From: Ophiobolus disseminans
Taxonomy: Eukaryota > Ascomycota > Dothideomycetes > Pleosporales > Phaeosphaeriaceae
Length of the DNA: 64,000 bases
Direction of reading: 5' to 3'
NCBI GenBank assembly: GCA_010093685.1
Contig: MU006216.1
Location: forward strand, 1,898,751-1,962,750
The notes beneath the pieces were generated by a model. It saw only the letters and a list, made by a program, of their open reading frames with translations, had not been told where the DNA came from and did no database searches. Position numbers and translations under genes: made by a program. Of the stretch, positions 47,066 through 57,206 are shown in pieces. How positions within the stretch are numbered: the stretch's first letter is position 1; every line of letters starts with the position of its first letter.

Positions 47066-48375
47066 TTATGCTATTTCGTGTGAACCAATCACCTCACCAA
47101 ATACCTGCTTAATTGCGCTTGCCACATAATCGGCATTCCCCACGTTCAAACCGCAGATGCTCGCCCTGCCAGAAGGCAAAAGGTATATATGAAACTGTGT
47201 TCGCAAGCGGGCGACCATCATTGCGCTAAGACCAGTATAGCTGAACATACCAATCTGGCTCTCAATGTGCGACCAATCACCTGGTGTGTTCTGCTCCTCC
47301 AACTGCTTGCAAAGTATGCGTCTCATAGCTTTGATCCTTGAGCTCATCGTCACCAAGTCTCTTTTCCACTGTCTTTTTAACTCATCATTTGCCAAGATCG
47401 TTTCAACGATACGGGCTCCGAAACGTGGGGGATTGGAGTACTCCGCGCGAGCAAGAGTTTTCAGTTCTGACAATGCACCTTGCGGAGAAAGGTGGCGTGG
47501 CACGACAAGGTGTATAGCACCGACACGCTCGCCGTATAATCCGAAGTTCTTGGAAAACGATTGTGCGACGCAGAGGCCTGGACACTCAGAGTCGGAATCG
47601 AATAGCAACTCTTCCGTGAAATATCGAATTACCCATGCATCGGTATCTGGATCGCCGGTCGCAAAGCCCTGATAGGCGCTGTCGAAGACAACATACAATT
47701 TCTTCCTCAGCACAAGTTCCATAACCTGCGCCCACTGAGATCGGGAAAGGTCTACCCCCGTAGGGTTGTGAGCGCAAGCTTGAAGGATCACAACGTCGTT
47801 GGCCTCGGCTTTGTCTTCTAGAAGAGACAGCATCCCATCCAGATCCACACTTCGTGATTGTGGTTCGTAGTATGGGTAGTCCTCGAGGGGTACGCCAGTC
47901 TGAGCCCATATGGTCTGATGGTTGATCCATGTAGGCTCAGGTATGAAAACCCTGGCAGGGCGCAAGTGCCGTGCCAAAAATACCGCCACCATATGGTTTG
48001 CTCCAGTGCCAGAGACCGTCTGGATCGACGCTATGTTCTTATTGAGCTTTGTCGTGAGTTTTGAGCCGAAGGTGAGCAAAAGAGCTAAATTGACGAATGC
48101 TGGGGAGCCTGCGATGCCAAGATATTCATGGTTATCGTCCTTGAGTCGAGCTTTGGCCTAGTGAAAAGTTAGTCTTTAACAGGACCCATACCAAAGCAGA
48201 TGTCTGTAACTACCTCTTGCACACTTGGAAGCACCCAGGGAGATCCGTTTTCATCGCGATATGCTCCTGCGATCAAAGAAACTTTGCTTGGGTGCGGATC
48301 TGCGTCATATTCGGCCATCAGACCGAATGCAGTATCCACGGGAGTGATCGGGAGGTCCAAGTACTGTTCGCACAT
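47066..48375 (-). CDS. Aspartate/aromatic aminotransferase (class I, PLP)
   Basis: Two exons (48214-48375, 47066-48157) give 417 residues. The fold-type I aminotransferase layout is complete: DPHPSKVSLIAGAYRDENG, HEYLGIAGSPAF, SGTGANHM at the phosphate-binding turn, HNPTGVD, DSAYQGFATGD, and the PLP lysine in SFSKNFGLYGERVG (about Lys257, close to Lys258 of the reference enzyme), then a C-terminal Arg in SGRASICGLN that binds the substrate carboxylate. It should swap amino groups between 2-oxoglutarate or oxaloacetate and a dicarboxylic or aromatic amino acid. An upstream in-frame ATG (48528) would add an Arg-rich 51-residue leader that could be a mitochondrial presequence; I favour 48375. 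It shares a 489-bp promoter with the RraA gene. Confidence 0.9.
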
Positions 48376-48864
48376 TTTTTGGGGTGAAATTATATCCAGG
48401 TAGAAATATCGCTGCTCCACAGAAAGTGTAGTTAGAGCACGCCCAGTACATATAATAAAGATGTTGTTCCGCAGGCACTTTCTTCTTGCCTCTAATTTCC
48501 GCCGACAGAACCCGTTGGCAGGTGACATTGTCTCCGGGCGGCGGGATGAAGTTTCGCGCCTTCTTCATACTATGTGTCAATCGCGCGGTGATGTTGCAGT
48601 ATCGTACCTTTCGACACATATTCTGGCTGAACAATGATGTAAGCTGGTGGTCGGGTGAGGGTTTTCCGCCCAGGGAACCTTGTAAGATGCCGAGCCCCAC
48701 GCGGCATTGAGCTGCTCATGCCGAGAAGCAAACGGCGGAACATCGCTCTTCACCGAGCGACCCCTCGATAAATGGTCCAGCTACCACTCGCCAGTCATCA
48801 TGAAAACACATGTTCAGGATACCGTCTACTCCTCTCTCAGTGTCGTTTTTTTTTCACCCTTCCA
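48376..48864. promoter_or_regulatory. Divergent promoter of the aminotransferase and tandem-RraA genes
   Basis: 489 bp between the two starts. The arrangement suggests co-regulation. A CGG-rich stretch lies near 48537-48545, and CGGCGG at 48731-48736. No TATA box assigned. Confidence 0.4.
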
Positions 48865-50226
48865 ATGAGTAAATCCAACGTCCTCGACCGCCTCGGTGCA
48901 CTCGATACCAATACTATATCTGATGCGCTGGATTTCTTGGGCCTCAAAGGGGCCACATTCGGTCTGCAACCACTTTGGGATTGTCCAAAAATTGTTGGAC
49001 GCGCTAACACAGTAAGATTGGGCCCAAAGATTGATGCTGCTCCTACAACCCATCTGCTCGCTCCGGTGATTGATGCGGTCACGACAGACGATCGCATTCT
49101 GGTAATTTCTGGTGGAACCGACGGCATATCGTGTTGGGGCGACATCCTCGCCAATGCCTCCGTCAAGAAGCACATTCGTGGAACTATCATTGACGGTATG
49201 AGTCGTGACATCGATGGCAGTCGCGAAGTTGGATACCCTGTCTACGGCCGTGGTGTAACCATGATCAGCGCGCGCGATCGAATAGTGCAGGTCGAGTCTG
49301 GAACTCCTTTACAAGTGCGTGGTGTTACGGTCTCGCAGGACGATTATGTGATTGCCGACAATTGCGGAACAGTATTCGTACCAGCTGGGCGCATCGATGA
49401 GATACTGGAGTTCGCTGGGCGCATCGAACGTCGTCAGAACCTTATGGTCCAAGCCGTACGAGCCGGAAAGCCTGTGACCGAGGTCATGCACGACACGCAA
49501 TTCGAAAACATCCGTTACGAGACCCCGTTACAGGCCGCCGATGTAACTACGAAGAGTAACGCCAGGCAAGCAAGTGTTGAGGATCAAGAGTTGGTCGCAC
49601 TTCTCGCCAATTCAGATACCCCTGGAGTCTCTGATGCCCTGGACAAGCTCGGCATCCGTGGACAAGTTTTCAACGTTATGCCTTTGGCCAATTACAAGAA
49701 GGTTCATGTTGGACCGGCTTTCACAGTACGTTACGTACCTGCCAGCGATCCACCAGGAAGCGTTGGTGATTTTATCGATGATGTTGCCGCTGGGGATTTT
49801 GTAGTCATCGATAATGGTGGCCGCATAGACTGTACTGTCTGGGGAGACATCATGACCCAGTACGCTGGCTTGAGAGGTATTGCTGGGACTGTCATCGATG
49901 GAGTATGCCGCGATGTCAACCGCGCAATCGGCGATGACTACCCGATCTTCTCAGTTGGGCGTTGGATGCGGACCGGCAAAGACCGGGTTCAAGTTGGAGG
50001 TGTCAATGAGACCGTCGGCATTGGCAAGGTCCGCGTCGAACCTCGAGATATTGTTGTGGCAGATGCGAATGGCGTTGTTGTGGTTCCTCGAGATCGAGTC
50101 CGGGAGGTGGCTGAGGTAGCGAGCAGGATTGAAAAGAGCGAGGAAGGCATCCGGAAGATGATTGCCAACGGAGCTACAATTGCTGAAGCACGAAGAGTAC
50201 ATAGATACCATACTTTGCAACGTTAA
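48865..50226 (+). CDS. Tandem RraA-like (HMG/CHA aldolase superfamily) fusion protein
   Basis: A single exon encoding 453 residues from MSKSN; an upstream in-frame ATG at 48772 would add a less likely 31-residue leader. Two RraA-like domains of about 220 residues are fused: each starts with ..SDALD(F/K)LG, has a WGD loop (WGD 91-93; WGD 326-328), the signature DGxxRD (DGMSRD 110-115; DGVCRD 345-350) and a VxV-xDxG-V-VP strand near the end. The superfamily includes 4-hydroxy-4-methyl-2-oxoglutarate aldolase / oxaloacetate decarboxylase, normally single-domain proteins of 200-240 residues forming trimers. From memory, characterised aldolases have an acidic residue three after the signature Asp; I do not see it clearly in either half. 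Function as a retro-aldolase or decarboxylase is inferred; family membership is firm. Confidence 0.88.
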   Translation: MSKSNVLDRLGALDTNTISDALDFLGLKGATFGLQPLWDCPKIVGRANTVRLGPKIDAAPTTHLLAPVIDAVTTDDRILVISGGTDGISCWGDILANASVKKHIRGTIIDGMSRDIDGSREVGYPVYGRGVTMISARDRIVQVESGTPLQVRGVTVSQDDYVIADNCGTVFVPAGRIDEILEFAGRIERRQNLMVQAVRAGKPVTEVMHDTQFENIRYETPLQAADVTTKSNARQASVEDQELVALLANSDTPGVSDALDKLGIRGQVFNVMPLANYKKVHVGPAFTVRYVPASDPPGSVGDFIDDVAAGDFVVIDNGGRIDCTVWGDIMTQYAGLRGIAGTVIDGVCRDVNRAIGDDYPIFSVGRWMRTGKDRVQVGGVNETVGIGKVRVEPRDIVVADANGVVVVPRDRVREVAEVASRIEKSEEGIRKMIANGATIAEARRVHRYHTLQR

Positions 50227-50238
50227 GTTTAGAAGAAG

Positions 50239-50277
50239 CACCAGGTGCGGCAATAATTCGTGCCCGCTTACATGAGC
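50239..50277 (+). repeat. Left terminal inverted repeat of the Tc1/mariner element
   Basis: 39 bp beginning CACCAGGTGCGGC. It pairs with 51838-51876 with one clear mismatch (A/G) near its inner end. Confidence 0.92.
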
Positions 50278-51837
50278 AAACCCCAACAAAATGGCGCGCC
50301 TTCACTCCCCCTATACAAATTACTATACAAAGTCAGAATTCATGCCATTTTAGGCCATTTTTTAACGAGAAGCTCATGAGCGCTTGTGAGGCTGTAAAAT
50401 AGTATATATAGAGCTATACAGGCCTATTTTATAGTGTTGAGATCGCGTTTTTCACCACATTTCGGAGCGGATTTTCTCTCCTCCGTTGACAGTAAGCTCA
50501 TGGCACCTATTAGGCATCTCAGCTATACGATCTCTTATCTCATCCATCGTAATTGAAGCCCACACCTCGCAGAGTATTACTTTAAGATGGCGTTTAGTAC
50601 CGTCCCACCTGCTCTCGCCCTCCTCAGGATACCTCAATTGGCGCTTTGCCCGCTGTTTTAGTATAAGCCAGAGGCCCTCAATAGGGTTGAGATTGGGGCT
50701 TTAAGGAGGGTGAAGGATGACTGCAATCCAGTTAGCCTTCCGTGAGTTTTGAGCTACGTTATTGCGAGACTTAGTACCGTGTGATGGGTCGTTATCCTCT
50801 TGTAGTCGCTATGAACGAGGCTCGCGGAGGCGAGCTTCATGTATATACCGGATGTAAGTTAGCAGTATATTCTCAGTATAGTACTCCTGCGTCATGTGAT
50901 GCCCGCTGCCCTGCACCTCTAGAGGTGGAGGTCTTGTAGCCTCCCACTCCTTAACCCGCTCGTAGTATTTTTCTAGTGTTTCGTACTTGCTCTTGCGTGG
51001 TTTTGGCGGCGGTTTAGGTGCTTCTAGCATGTCCTTTTCATCGTTGTAGAAGCCAAGCTCACCCTTACAGTACTAGTTCACGGTAGCATACATATAGAGC
51101 GTAAGGGAGCTGCTCTTACGCGGTTTACGCGTGCGCTGGTTACCGCGTGTAAGGCGCTCTCCGCAGCGGCGTAGTATATGAGGTTGTTGAAAATCCTCTG
51201 TCGGGTTGAAGTGAGCTTCATCACTAAACCAGACGCTATCCCAGAAGCCCTTCACGTCCTCATCCTTATAGCTGTGGCTATACTGCACGCGCAAGCTCTT
51301 GTTTGTAGTAGAGACCTCATCAGAGTATGCGGCAACATATACGTGAGCGTTAAGGCGATTGCTGAGGTTGTAGCGGAGCGCGCGAGGGCATAGAGGCATG
51401 TCGTTGTCGCGCTGTTGAACCTCTAGTGGAGCGTCGCGTACAGGGTTGGTGTCGTCGTAAAGGAGCTTCTCTAGCTGATCTTCTGCAACGCGGAACTTAC
51501 GGCCAAGCTTATAGCCTTTCTCGGCAGCTTTCCGCTTCCTCACACGTCGCGCGTCGCCAAATTGAGCCCTATCCTGCCTCTAGCGGCGCCCTGTTTTCTC
51601 ATCTATGCCGTGGGCAGCTGCAACGGCGGCCATCGACTCACCTGGGCTATAGTGATCAAAATGCCAGAAGTAATGTGAACGCTCCTCAGTGTCGGGCTCC
51701 TTTAGTATTTCCTTTTGTTCGGGAGTCTTAGGACTATCCATTGCTGCAAAAATAATTCATAAATGTGAAGTTTTGATAGAGATAGACTTATGTGGTTGTG
51801 TGGTGACGATGGACGCGATGGTGTTGATGGGGCGGGT

Positions 51838-51876
51838 GCTCACGTAAGCGGGCACGAATTATTGCCGCACCTGGTG
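51838..51876 (-). repeat. Right terminal inverted repeat of the Tc1/mariner element
   Basis: Reverse complement of 50239-50277 with one mismatch. Confidence 0.92.
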
Positions 51877-52495
51877 GAAGTGAGATACCTAGTAACGTAA
51901 TCCACCACCGAGAGCGGCAAAATCTGCCAAGACTACTACACCCGGGATCATCATCATTTTACTATAGAAGATCAGCCAGGGCGCTCGCTTGGGTGGGGCG
52001 CTCGCTTGTGAACCACGTTAACTAGAATTTAGATATTTATATTTAATTCTAAGAGCACAATTATAGAATTATAAAAAAAGCTAAAGGTATGGGCATCCAA
52101 GAAGTACTGGCGGTTGGCGGCTGTGGGGACGGTATAGGTCATGAGGCATCAACTTGTTCATGCCCGTCCAACAAATGCCGTCTCCTCGTTGCTCCGAACG
52201 TTCTCCCGACAAGCTCCGGCTCTTCCTGAACCCCTCCCCTTGTTGCACAATCACCGAGTTGTGTCGCATCGCGGGTCTGTGAACTCGAGTCTGGTTTGAT
52301 ACATTTCCCCTAATGTACATCGAGATTGACCCCACAATGCAGCTGATATTGCGACCTTCATGACCTAAAAGATATCAAACAGTACCGAAGATAAACAAGG
52401 TGTGCTTTGAGGCGACGCTCAAGGGTCAGTGACACGGGGTATATAGGAGTATAAAATTCTATTTCGTCTACATAACGCCAGCAACTCTTGTGACT
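51877..52495. other. Intergenic, no gene seen
   Basis: An AT-rich patch (52020-52085) follows the transposon. The rest is probably the 3' region of the desaturase gene. Confidence 0.45.
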
Positions 52496-53794
52496 TTATC
52501 GCACGCCAGGAATGGGGCCCTTTTTCTCGTTTGCGCCCAGCTCCTCCTCGTTCCATCCGCGTCCCGCACCGACTTTCCTCCCACCCTCCTGCCTCTTGAT
52601 TCGACACCAGAGACTGATGTCCTTGTCCCACACAAATTGCCACATGACGTTCACCCAGCTCTTGTGTATCGGCAGGTCGTCGTAAAACTCGTGTGCGATG
52701 CGGTTGAGGGCGGGCAGGCGCGTCCAGGGGACGGCAGGGAAGTCGTGGTGCTCGTTGTGGAGGCCGACGTTGTATGTGAAGAAGTTGAGGGGCCCGTAGT
52801 ACGAGTACGTCTCGGGCAGCGGGATCTTGTTGGCCGGGTTGGCAGCGTCCTTGTTCGGCTTCTCGAAGACGTAGTGCTCGGCGATGAAGTGGCCGGCGCA
52901 GGGGTGCAGCGACCCCGCGAGGAAGCTGCTCAGAATCAGGTAGCCGAGGGCGCGCCCGCCTGCAAAGCGCACCAGGGCATAGTCGAAGGCGAGCTGGGTG
53001 ACGATGTTGAAGAGATGCATCTTGGTGAGGGGCAGGCTGTAGATGAACATGGGCCGCAGGGCGTAGAAGAGGATCTGGAAGGTGCAGAAGAAGGCCTTGC
53101 CGGCGACCGAGTCGAGAAAGAGGGCCTCGAAGGCCGTGGGCAGGTCCGTGTCGAGGCCGTTGACGCCGAGCGACTTGTGGTGCGTCAGGTGGTAGGGCCG
53201 GAAGGAGGCGCTGTAGGGGATGCCGATGGGCAGGTTCGCAAACACGGCGAAGACGCGGTTGGCCAGCGGCGAGCGGAAGGCGAGGTTGTGCGAGATTTCG
53301 TGGATGGCGAGGAAGAGGTTCTGGTTGGCCGTGGCGCCGACGACGTAGGCGGTGACGAGGAAGGGCCAGGACAGCATGGGCGTGTTGCGCAGGAGGCAGG
53401 CGCAGGCCAGCTGCGTGCCCACGACGAGCGCGACGACGTATTTGGTGAGCGGCTCGGGGCCGCAGAGCTTCGTCACCTCTGGGTGGGCCTTGATGATGGC
53501 CATCCTGCGCGTCCGGTGCGGCTCTTCCGTGTACGTCCAGAAGAACTTGTCGCCTTCGTCGTCGACATGGGGCTGCGGCTGCTCCTTCTCTGCCGCCTTG
53601 ACGGTGAAGCTTGTGCCCGATGGCTTGCGGGGCGGAAGCGTTGCGGTGGCTACAGAAGACCGCATGCTTGCGAGTGGTGCAGGAGAGGAGCAATTGGTGC
53701 TTGTGGGCGGGAGAAAGTCGAATGTGGTGGCTCCTGATTTACGCTTGGCTGGTGGCGTGGCCCGCGGGCGCGTCTGCGTGTGATTGGCTGGCAT
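52496..53794 (-). CDS. Dihydroceramide (sphingolipid) delta-4 desaturase
   Basis: A single exon encoding 432 residues. An N-terminal extension of about 80 Ser/Thr/Pro-rich residues precedes the Lipid_DES segment (FFWTYTEEPHRTRRMAIIK). Three histidine boxes bind the di-iron centre: HEISH (165-169), HLTHH (202-206) and HNEHH (346-350), with several membrane segments between. The enzyme puts the 4,5-trans double bond into dihydroceramide at the ER, the step toward glucosylceramides in filamentous fungi. The first Met is used, but Met44 could serve as start. High GC at third positions creates long antisense open frames that are not genes. Confidence 0.95.
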   Translation of the reverse strand: MPANHTQTRPRATPPAKRKSGATTFDFLPPTSTNCSSPAPLASMRSSVATATLPPRKPSGTSFTVKAAEKEQPQPHVDDEGDKFFWTYTEEPHRTRRMAIIKAHPEVTKLCGPEPLTKYVVALVVGTQLACACLLRNTPMLSWPFLVTAYVVGATANQNLFLAIHEISHNLAFRSPLANRVFAVFANLPIGIPYSASFRPYHLTHHKSLGVNGLDTDLPTAFEALFLDSVAGKAFFCTFQILFYALRPMFIYSLPLTKMHLFNIVTQLAFDYALVRFAGGRALGYLILSSFLAGSLHPCAGHFIAEHYVFEKPNKDAANPANKIPLPETYSYYGPLNFFTYNVGLHNEHHDFPAVPWTRLPALNRIAHEFYDDLPIHKSWVNVMWQFVWDKDISLWCRIKRQEGGRKVGAGRGWNEEELGANEKKGPIPGVR

Positions 53795-54031
53795 GAGGGC
53801 ACCGCAGTTTAGTCACGTGCGTACCCGAAGAAAGTCACGTGGGTGATGCAACAAGACGCCTCCCGACCACACCAAAAGTAGTATCCATGGCTACACGCAT
53901 CGACCTGAGCTCGAGTAATGAGTCGAAGCGAGTCCCTCATATAACACCAATGCAACAAGTGGCCTCGCGAATCCAGCACTAGCCTCTGAGATGTGGCTCG
54001 AAAGGGCGTGCCATACAACAGCGGCGCTAAA

Positions 54032-56557
54032 TTATTGGAAAGGAGGCTGCTGAGGCAGCTGGCCGTTTGAGTACATCTGAAAATCTGGTGGGATAGAGTT
54101 CTGAACTAAATTAGCTGCCAGTTGGACACGGACAAAGGCCCATACGTACCCAGTTCAACGCTTCTGAGAATCCGCCCAGATCCATTGGCATGTCGCTCAT
54201 TGTGAAAGGGTTGGCATACATGCTGTTGCTCATCCCGAAGAAGTCGGGGTTTGAGGCTTCAGCGGTAAAATCGTTGAGATCGAATGAGGGTGCTGGCGAC
54301 AAGAATTCTGGCTGCTCGGTCGAAATGTATGCTGGAAATTGAATCAGTATCTAGGCTGAGTCGACAACGTCGTCAGAAGAACTAGACATCAATGAATATG
54401 CTTGCAACTTACATGTAGAACCTTCACCTGTTTGCCGGTCGTTGAGGTTCGCCTTGTTGAGCACGAGCCTGGTTGCTTCGGCAACCTTCCGAGCCTCATG
54501 TGATCTCTTGCTTGCCTTATACCATATCTTCTGAGCTCCAACAAGAAGCTCAATAATCTGTTGTCTAGATGGTGGCCCACGATCGAGCTTAAGGCCGCTT
54601 TGCGCGAGAGGTGGTGCTGGCGGAAGAGGGGACGACAAGTCGCCGTTAAGATCAAGAATCAAAACCGTAGTAGCGAGGAGAAAGTCCTGGGCTACAATAG
54701 AGGACATGTACCAGCTCATGGTAAACACTTTCCACCCTGGGGACCAAAGTTTGCCGCCGGGCCTTATTTCAGCATCAAGCTTTTGTTGAAAATCGAGCAT
54801 CTCAGATGATGCGTTGAGGCAGACTCTTCTGGAATACTCGTATCTAGCATCGGTACGTCCGAGAAGAAGATATGGCCTATGAAGCATCAATTCGGCCTTC
54901 AAAAAAGATAGACCGAGATACAGACGTCGCATAGAAACAGGGGAGATGGCGCGATCGAAGTCTGCAGCAGGCATGGCTTTCGATGACTCGGGCAACTTGT
55001 CATAAACATGACGCAGAATCGCGTCAAGGTTCATGACATCTCGGTATGGAGGCTGTGATGTGGCGTTGGTTAAATCTAGAACTTTTGCGTGAGTTGTTCG
55101 AACTCGAGTCATGACGATCATGTATAGCAGCGGTGTCAGTTCCGTCTCTGGTCGAGGTGTCGGCAAATCGGTCATCTCTTCAAACAAATCATCTTCTTCC
55201 ACATTTCGCGGCTCTTGCGTGTCATACATGAATGGCTGGATCATTCTTGGTAGTCCGACTTGCGCGGAAGACACGAGGTCGATTGATAGGATCACCAACC
55301 ATGTTCTTCGTCGTAGTTCGGCCTTGAAAGGTGTGATGTTGGCAAAATGACCGGGATCTCGATGATAGCCCATGCGAAGTGCGACACGTACGATCATGCC
55401 AATGAGCACCCACATACTGAATTGCGTATCTGGTGAACGTGCGTATTCCGTCCCGAAGTACAACAGGCAAGCCTCGACTGTATACGGCGGACACTTCGTA
55501 TAATTAGCAAGTATCAGGGCCTGGACAACCTTTGCGCGATAGAAATCCATACGCGCTGTATGTAGTGACTCGCTCGGTGGATTGAGTCCGTGGCCGTCCA
55601 TGCTTCCAGATTGAAAGCGTGCGCCGATTGCCAATACGGCGTACAAGAGGGCCAACCACATTGTTGATGTCTCAAAGGGATTCGACCAGAATGCATTATA
55701 CTGCGCCGAATGTGAGATCATGTCTCAATGACACGTTTGATACTTACCTCTCGAAGAAAGCTTGGTCTGTGCAACAGAGCTGTCGTGATCAGTTTTTGCA
55801 GACCACGGGGATTGGAGTCTTACTAGGAGCCGTATCCATTGACTCAAAATAGGCAAGAATTAGCTGGTCAGCTTCAGATTGTGGGGGTAAAGCTGCGAGT
55901 AGTTCTTGTTTAGTAGCATGTCGGTGGAGGCCGAATAGAAGATCAGGGCCAGGAACATCTCCAATAATATTGTCTTCCGCATAGGCAGACGTCGGAATCT
56001 GATCGAGGTGTGTCTTGAGCTCTGAAATCTGACAGATCTTAGTTCCGGCAGGCCAGCAGCTGCGCGCGACTCACTCCGTCAAGAATACTGGTCCAATGAC
56101 CACTGTTTGTGTATGTCGTCGTGTCGTTGCTCAATTTGACACGATCTGGTGTACCAGGGATGTCTGACCTATCCTCGTCGCTGTGCGAATCCAAATGTAG
56201 CATCAAAGACGGATTAGGACTGGCTTGCTCTATATCTTTGCTTCCCATCAACGTGGTAACAAGGCGTTCCAGTTGGTTGATCCGATCATGAACAGTGCTA
56301 GGAGCTCTGATCTCCTGAGAGGCTGGATTGCTCCGAGCGAATGTGCAAGAGAGCGAGAGACCTCTGTCGACACAGGTCTTGCATGGCTTTTGCCGGTCAC
56401 ATTTGAGTCTTTAACCATCAGCGTGTGAAACCGTCTATAAGGTCGTGCAAATACGAGGCGCTTACTTCCGTCGCCTGCAAAGCGTGCAAGACAGTGTTGG
56501 TTTCGGCCTACGCCGACTGGAGGGCACATCGCGTGGTGGTTGAGTCTCTCCGCTCAT
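54032..56557 (-). CDS. Zn2Cys6 transcription factor (first of a divergent pair)
   Basis: Seven exons (56466-56557, 56075-56408, 55824-56028, a 32-bp exon 55748-55779, 54413-55700, 54146-54331, 54032-54105) give 736 residues. The N-terminus MSGETQPPRDV leads into a zinc cluster spaced 2-6-5-2-8 (CTLCRRRKLKC, CKTC, LSC), with the first intron splitting the RRRK/LKC basic loop. A short heptad-like DRINQLERLVTTL follows, then the fungal transcription factor domain beginning APTLLHRPSFLREYNAFW, with RRRTWLVILSIDLVSSAQVGLPRMI, and a C-terminal Pro/Asp-rich tail (SPAPSFDLNDFTAE). Exon joins were chosen where both splice signal and this consensus agree. Target genes unknown. Confidence 0.85.
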
Positions 56558-57206
56558 TTCATGCCCACTTTAAGTTCTATATAGTAGATTGGTATGTAAA
56601 AACCACGCTGACGAGGCTCGTTTGCATGTTGATGTTGTGGCTTGGTCAAGAGACTTTGCGACGGCACCGGCGCATCGACACCTTCCGACGCTAACGGCCC
56701 GCCGTTATGGGCCAGTGGCACTGTTCGTCCGCCCCAAGGTCACAACCCAACCGCGCGGTCGAACGAAAGGCATGAAGCTGAAACCTGCCTAGGTAGGCAC
56801 AGCATGTGTGCATTCTTTCTAGAACCGTATGTTGCTCTCTCGGCACAAGCCAACGATCTTCTCACGACGTGGAGCGGTCAAGTTACCGCCCACCGCTGAA
56901 AAGAAAAGAACGGAAAAGAATAACATCTTGATGGCCAACGGAACAAGCTCAAGAAAATTTAAGGCTGAAGATCGGCGCTACGGTCACGTGAACCATGAAC
57001 CAAATTTAGTCTTCCAAGGCGGGTGGCGGGCATCTGGGCGGGTGACGAGGTTTGGCGGGGAAATCTTGCCAGCGCCAGCTCTTGAACTCGTTCGGCGTTA
57101 ACAGCTCAATAGCGGACCACGTACAACCGTCACCCGCTGTTGCTTTCGCGTCATCTCTGCAGATCGCATCCTTTTACCCTGTCGCAAGTTACCTAGGTAC
57201 CTAGGT
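56558..57206. promoter_or_regulatory. Shared promoter of two divergent Zn2Cys6 regulators
   Basis: 649 bp between the start codons. An ACCTAGGTACCTAGGT palindromic repeat lies just before the right-hand start (57191-57206). No coding signal. Confidence 0.45.

Larger units (their letters stand above)
50239..51876 (-). mobile_element. RIP-damaged Tc1/mariner-type DNA transposon
   Basis: The element is 1638 bp with 39-bp terminal inverted repeats. The minus strand carries one broken transposase from about 51740 to 50452: N-terminal MDSPKTPEQK, helix-turn-helix-like KGYKLGRKFRVAED, FSDEAHFN (first catalytic Asp), QEDNDPSHG (second Asp) and the SPxLNPIEGLW block (Glu). Four in-frame stops are seen: three TAG at expected Trp and one TAA at an expected Gln in HPPQSP; Asp is Asn in SPNLNP. 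All are transitions. The right TIR is followed by GAAG, which also precedes the left TIR; a TA duplication, usual for the group, is not seen. Confidence 0.88.

Noticed and set aside
48376..48528. Arg-rich leader making the aminotransferase mitochondrial
   Set aside because: Possible from an upstream ATG, but the family-like sequence begins at 48375 and the leader has aromatic/acidic residues that fit poorly; left as an alternative only.
52419..53737. Two long frames (424 codons minus, 415 codons plus) overlapping the desaturase
   Set aside because: Arg/Pro-rich and Val/Glu/Gly-rich shadows of the desaturase, which has all three histidine boxes.
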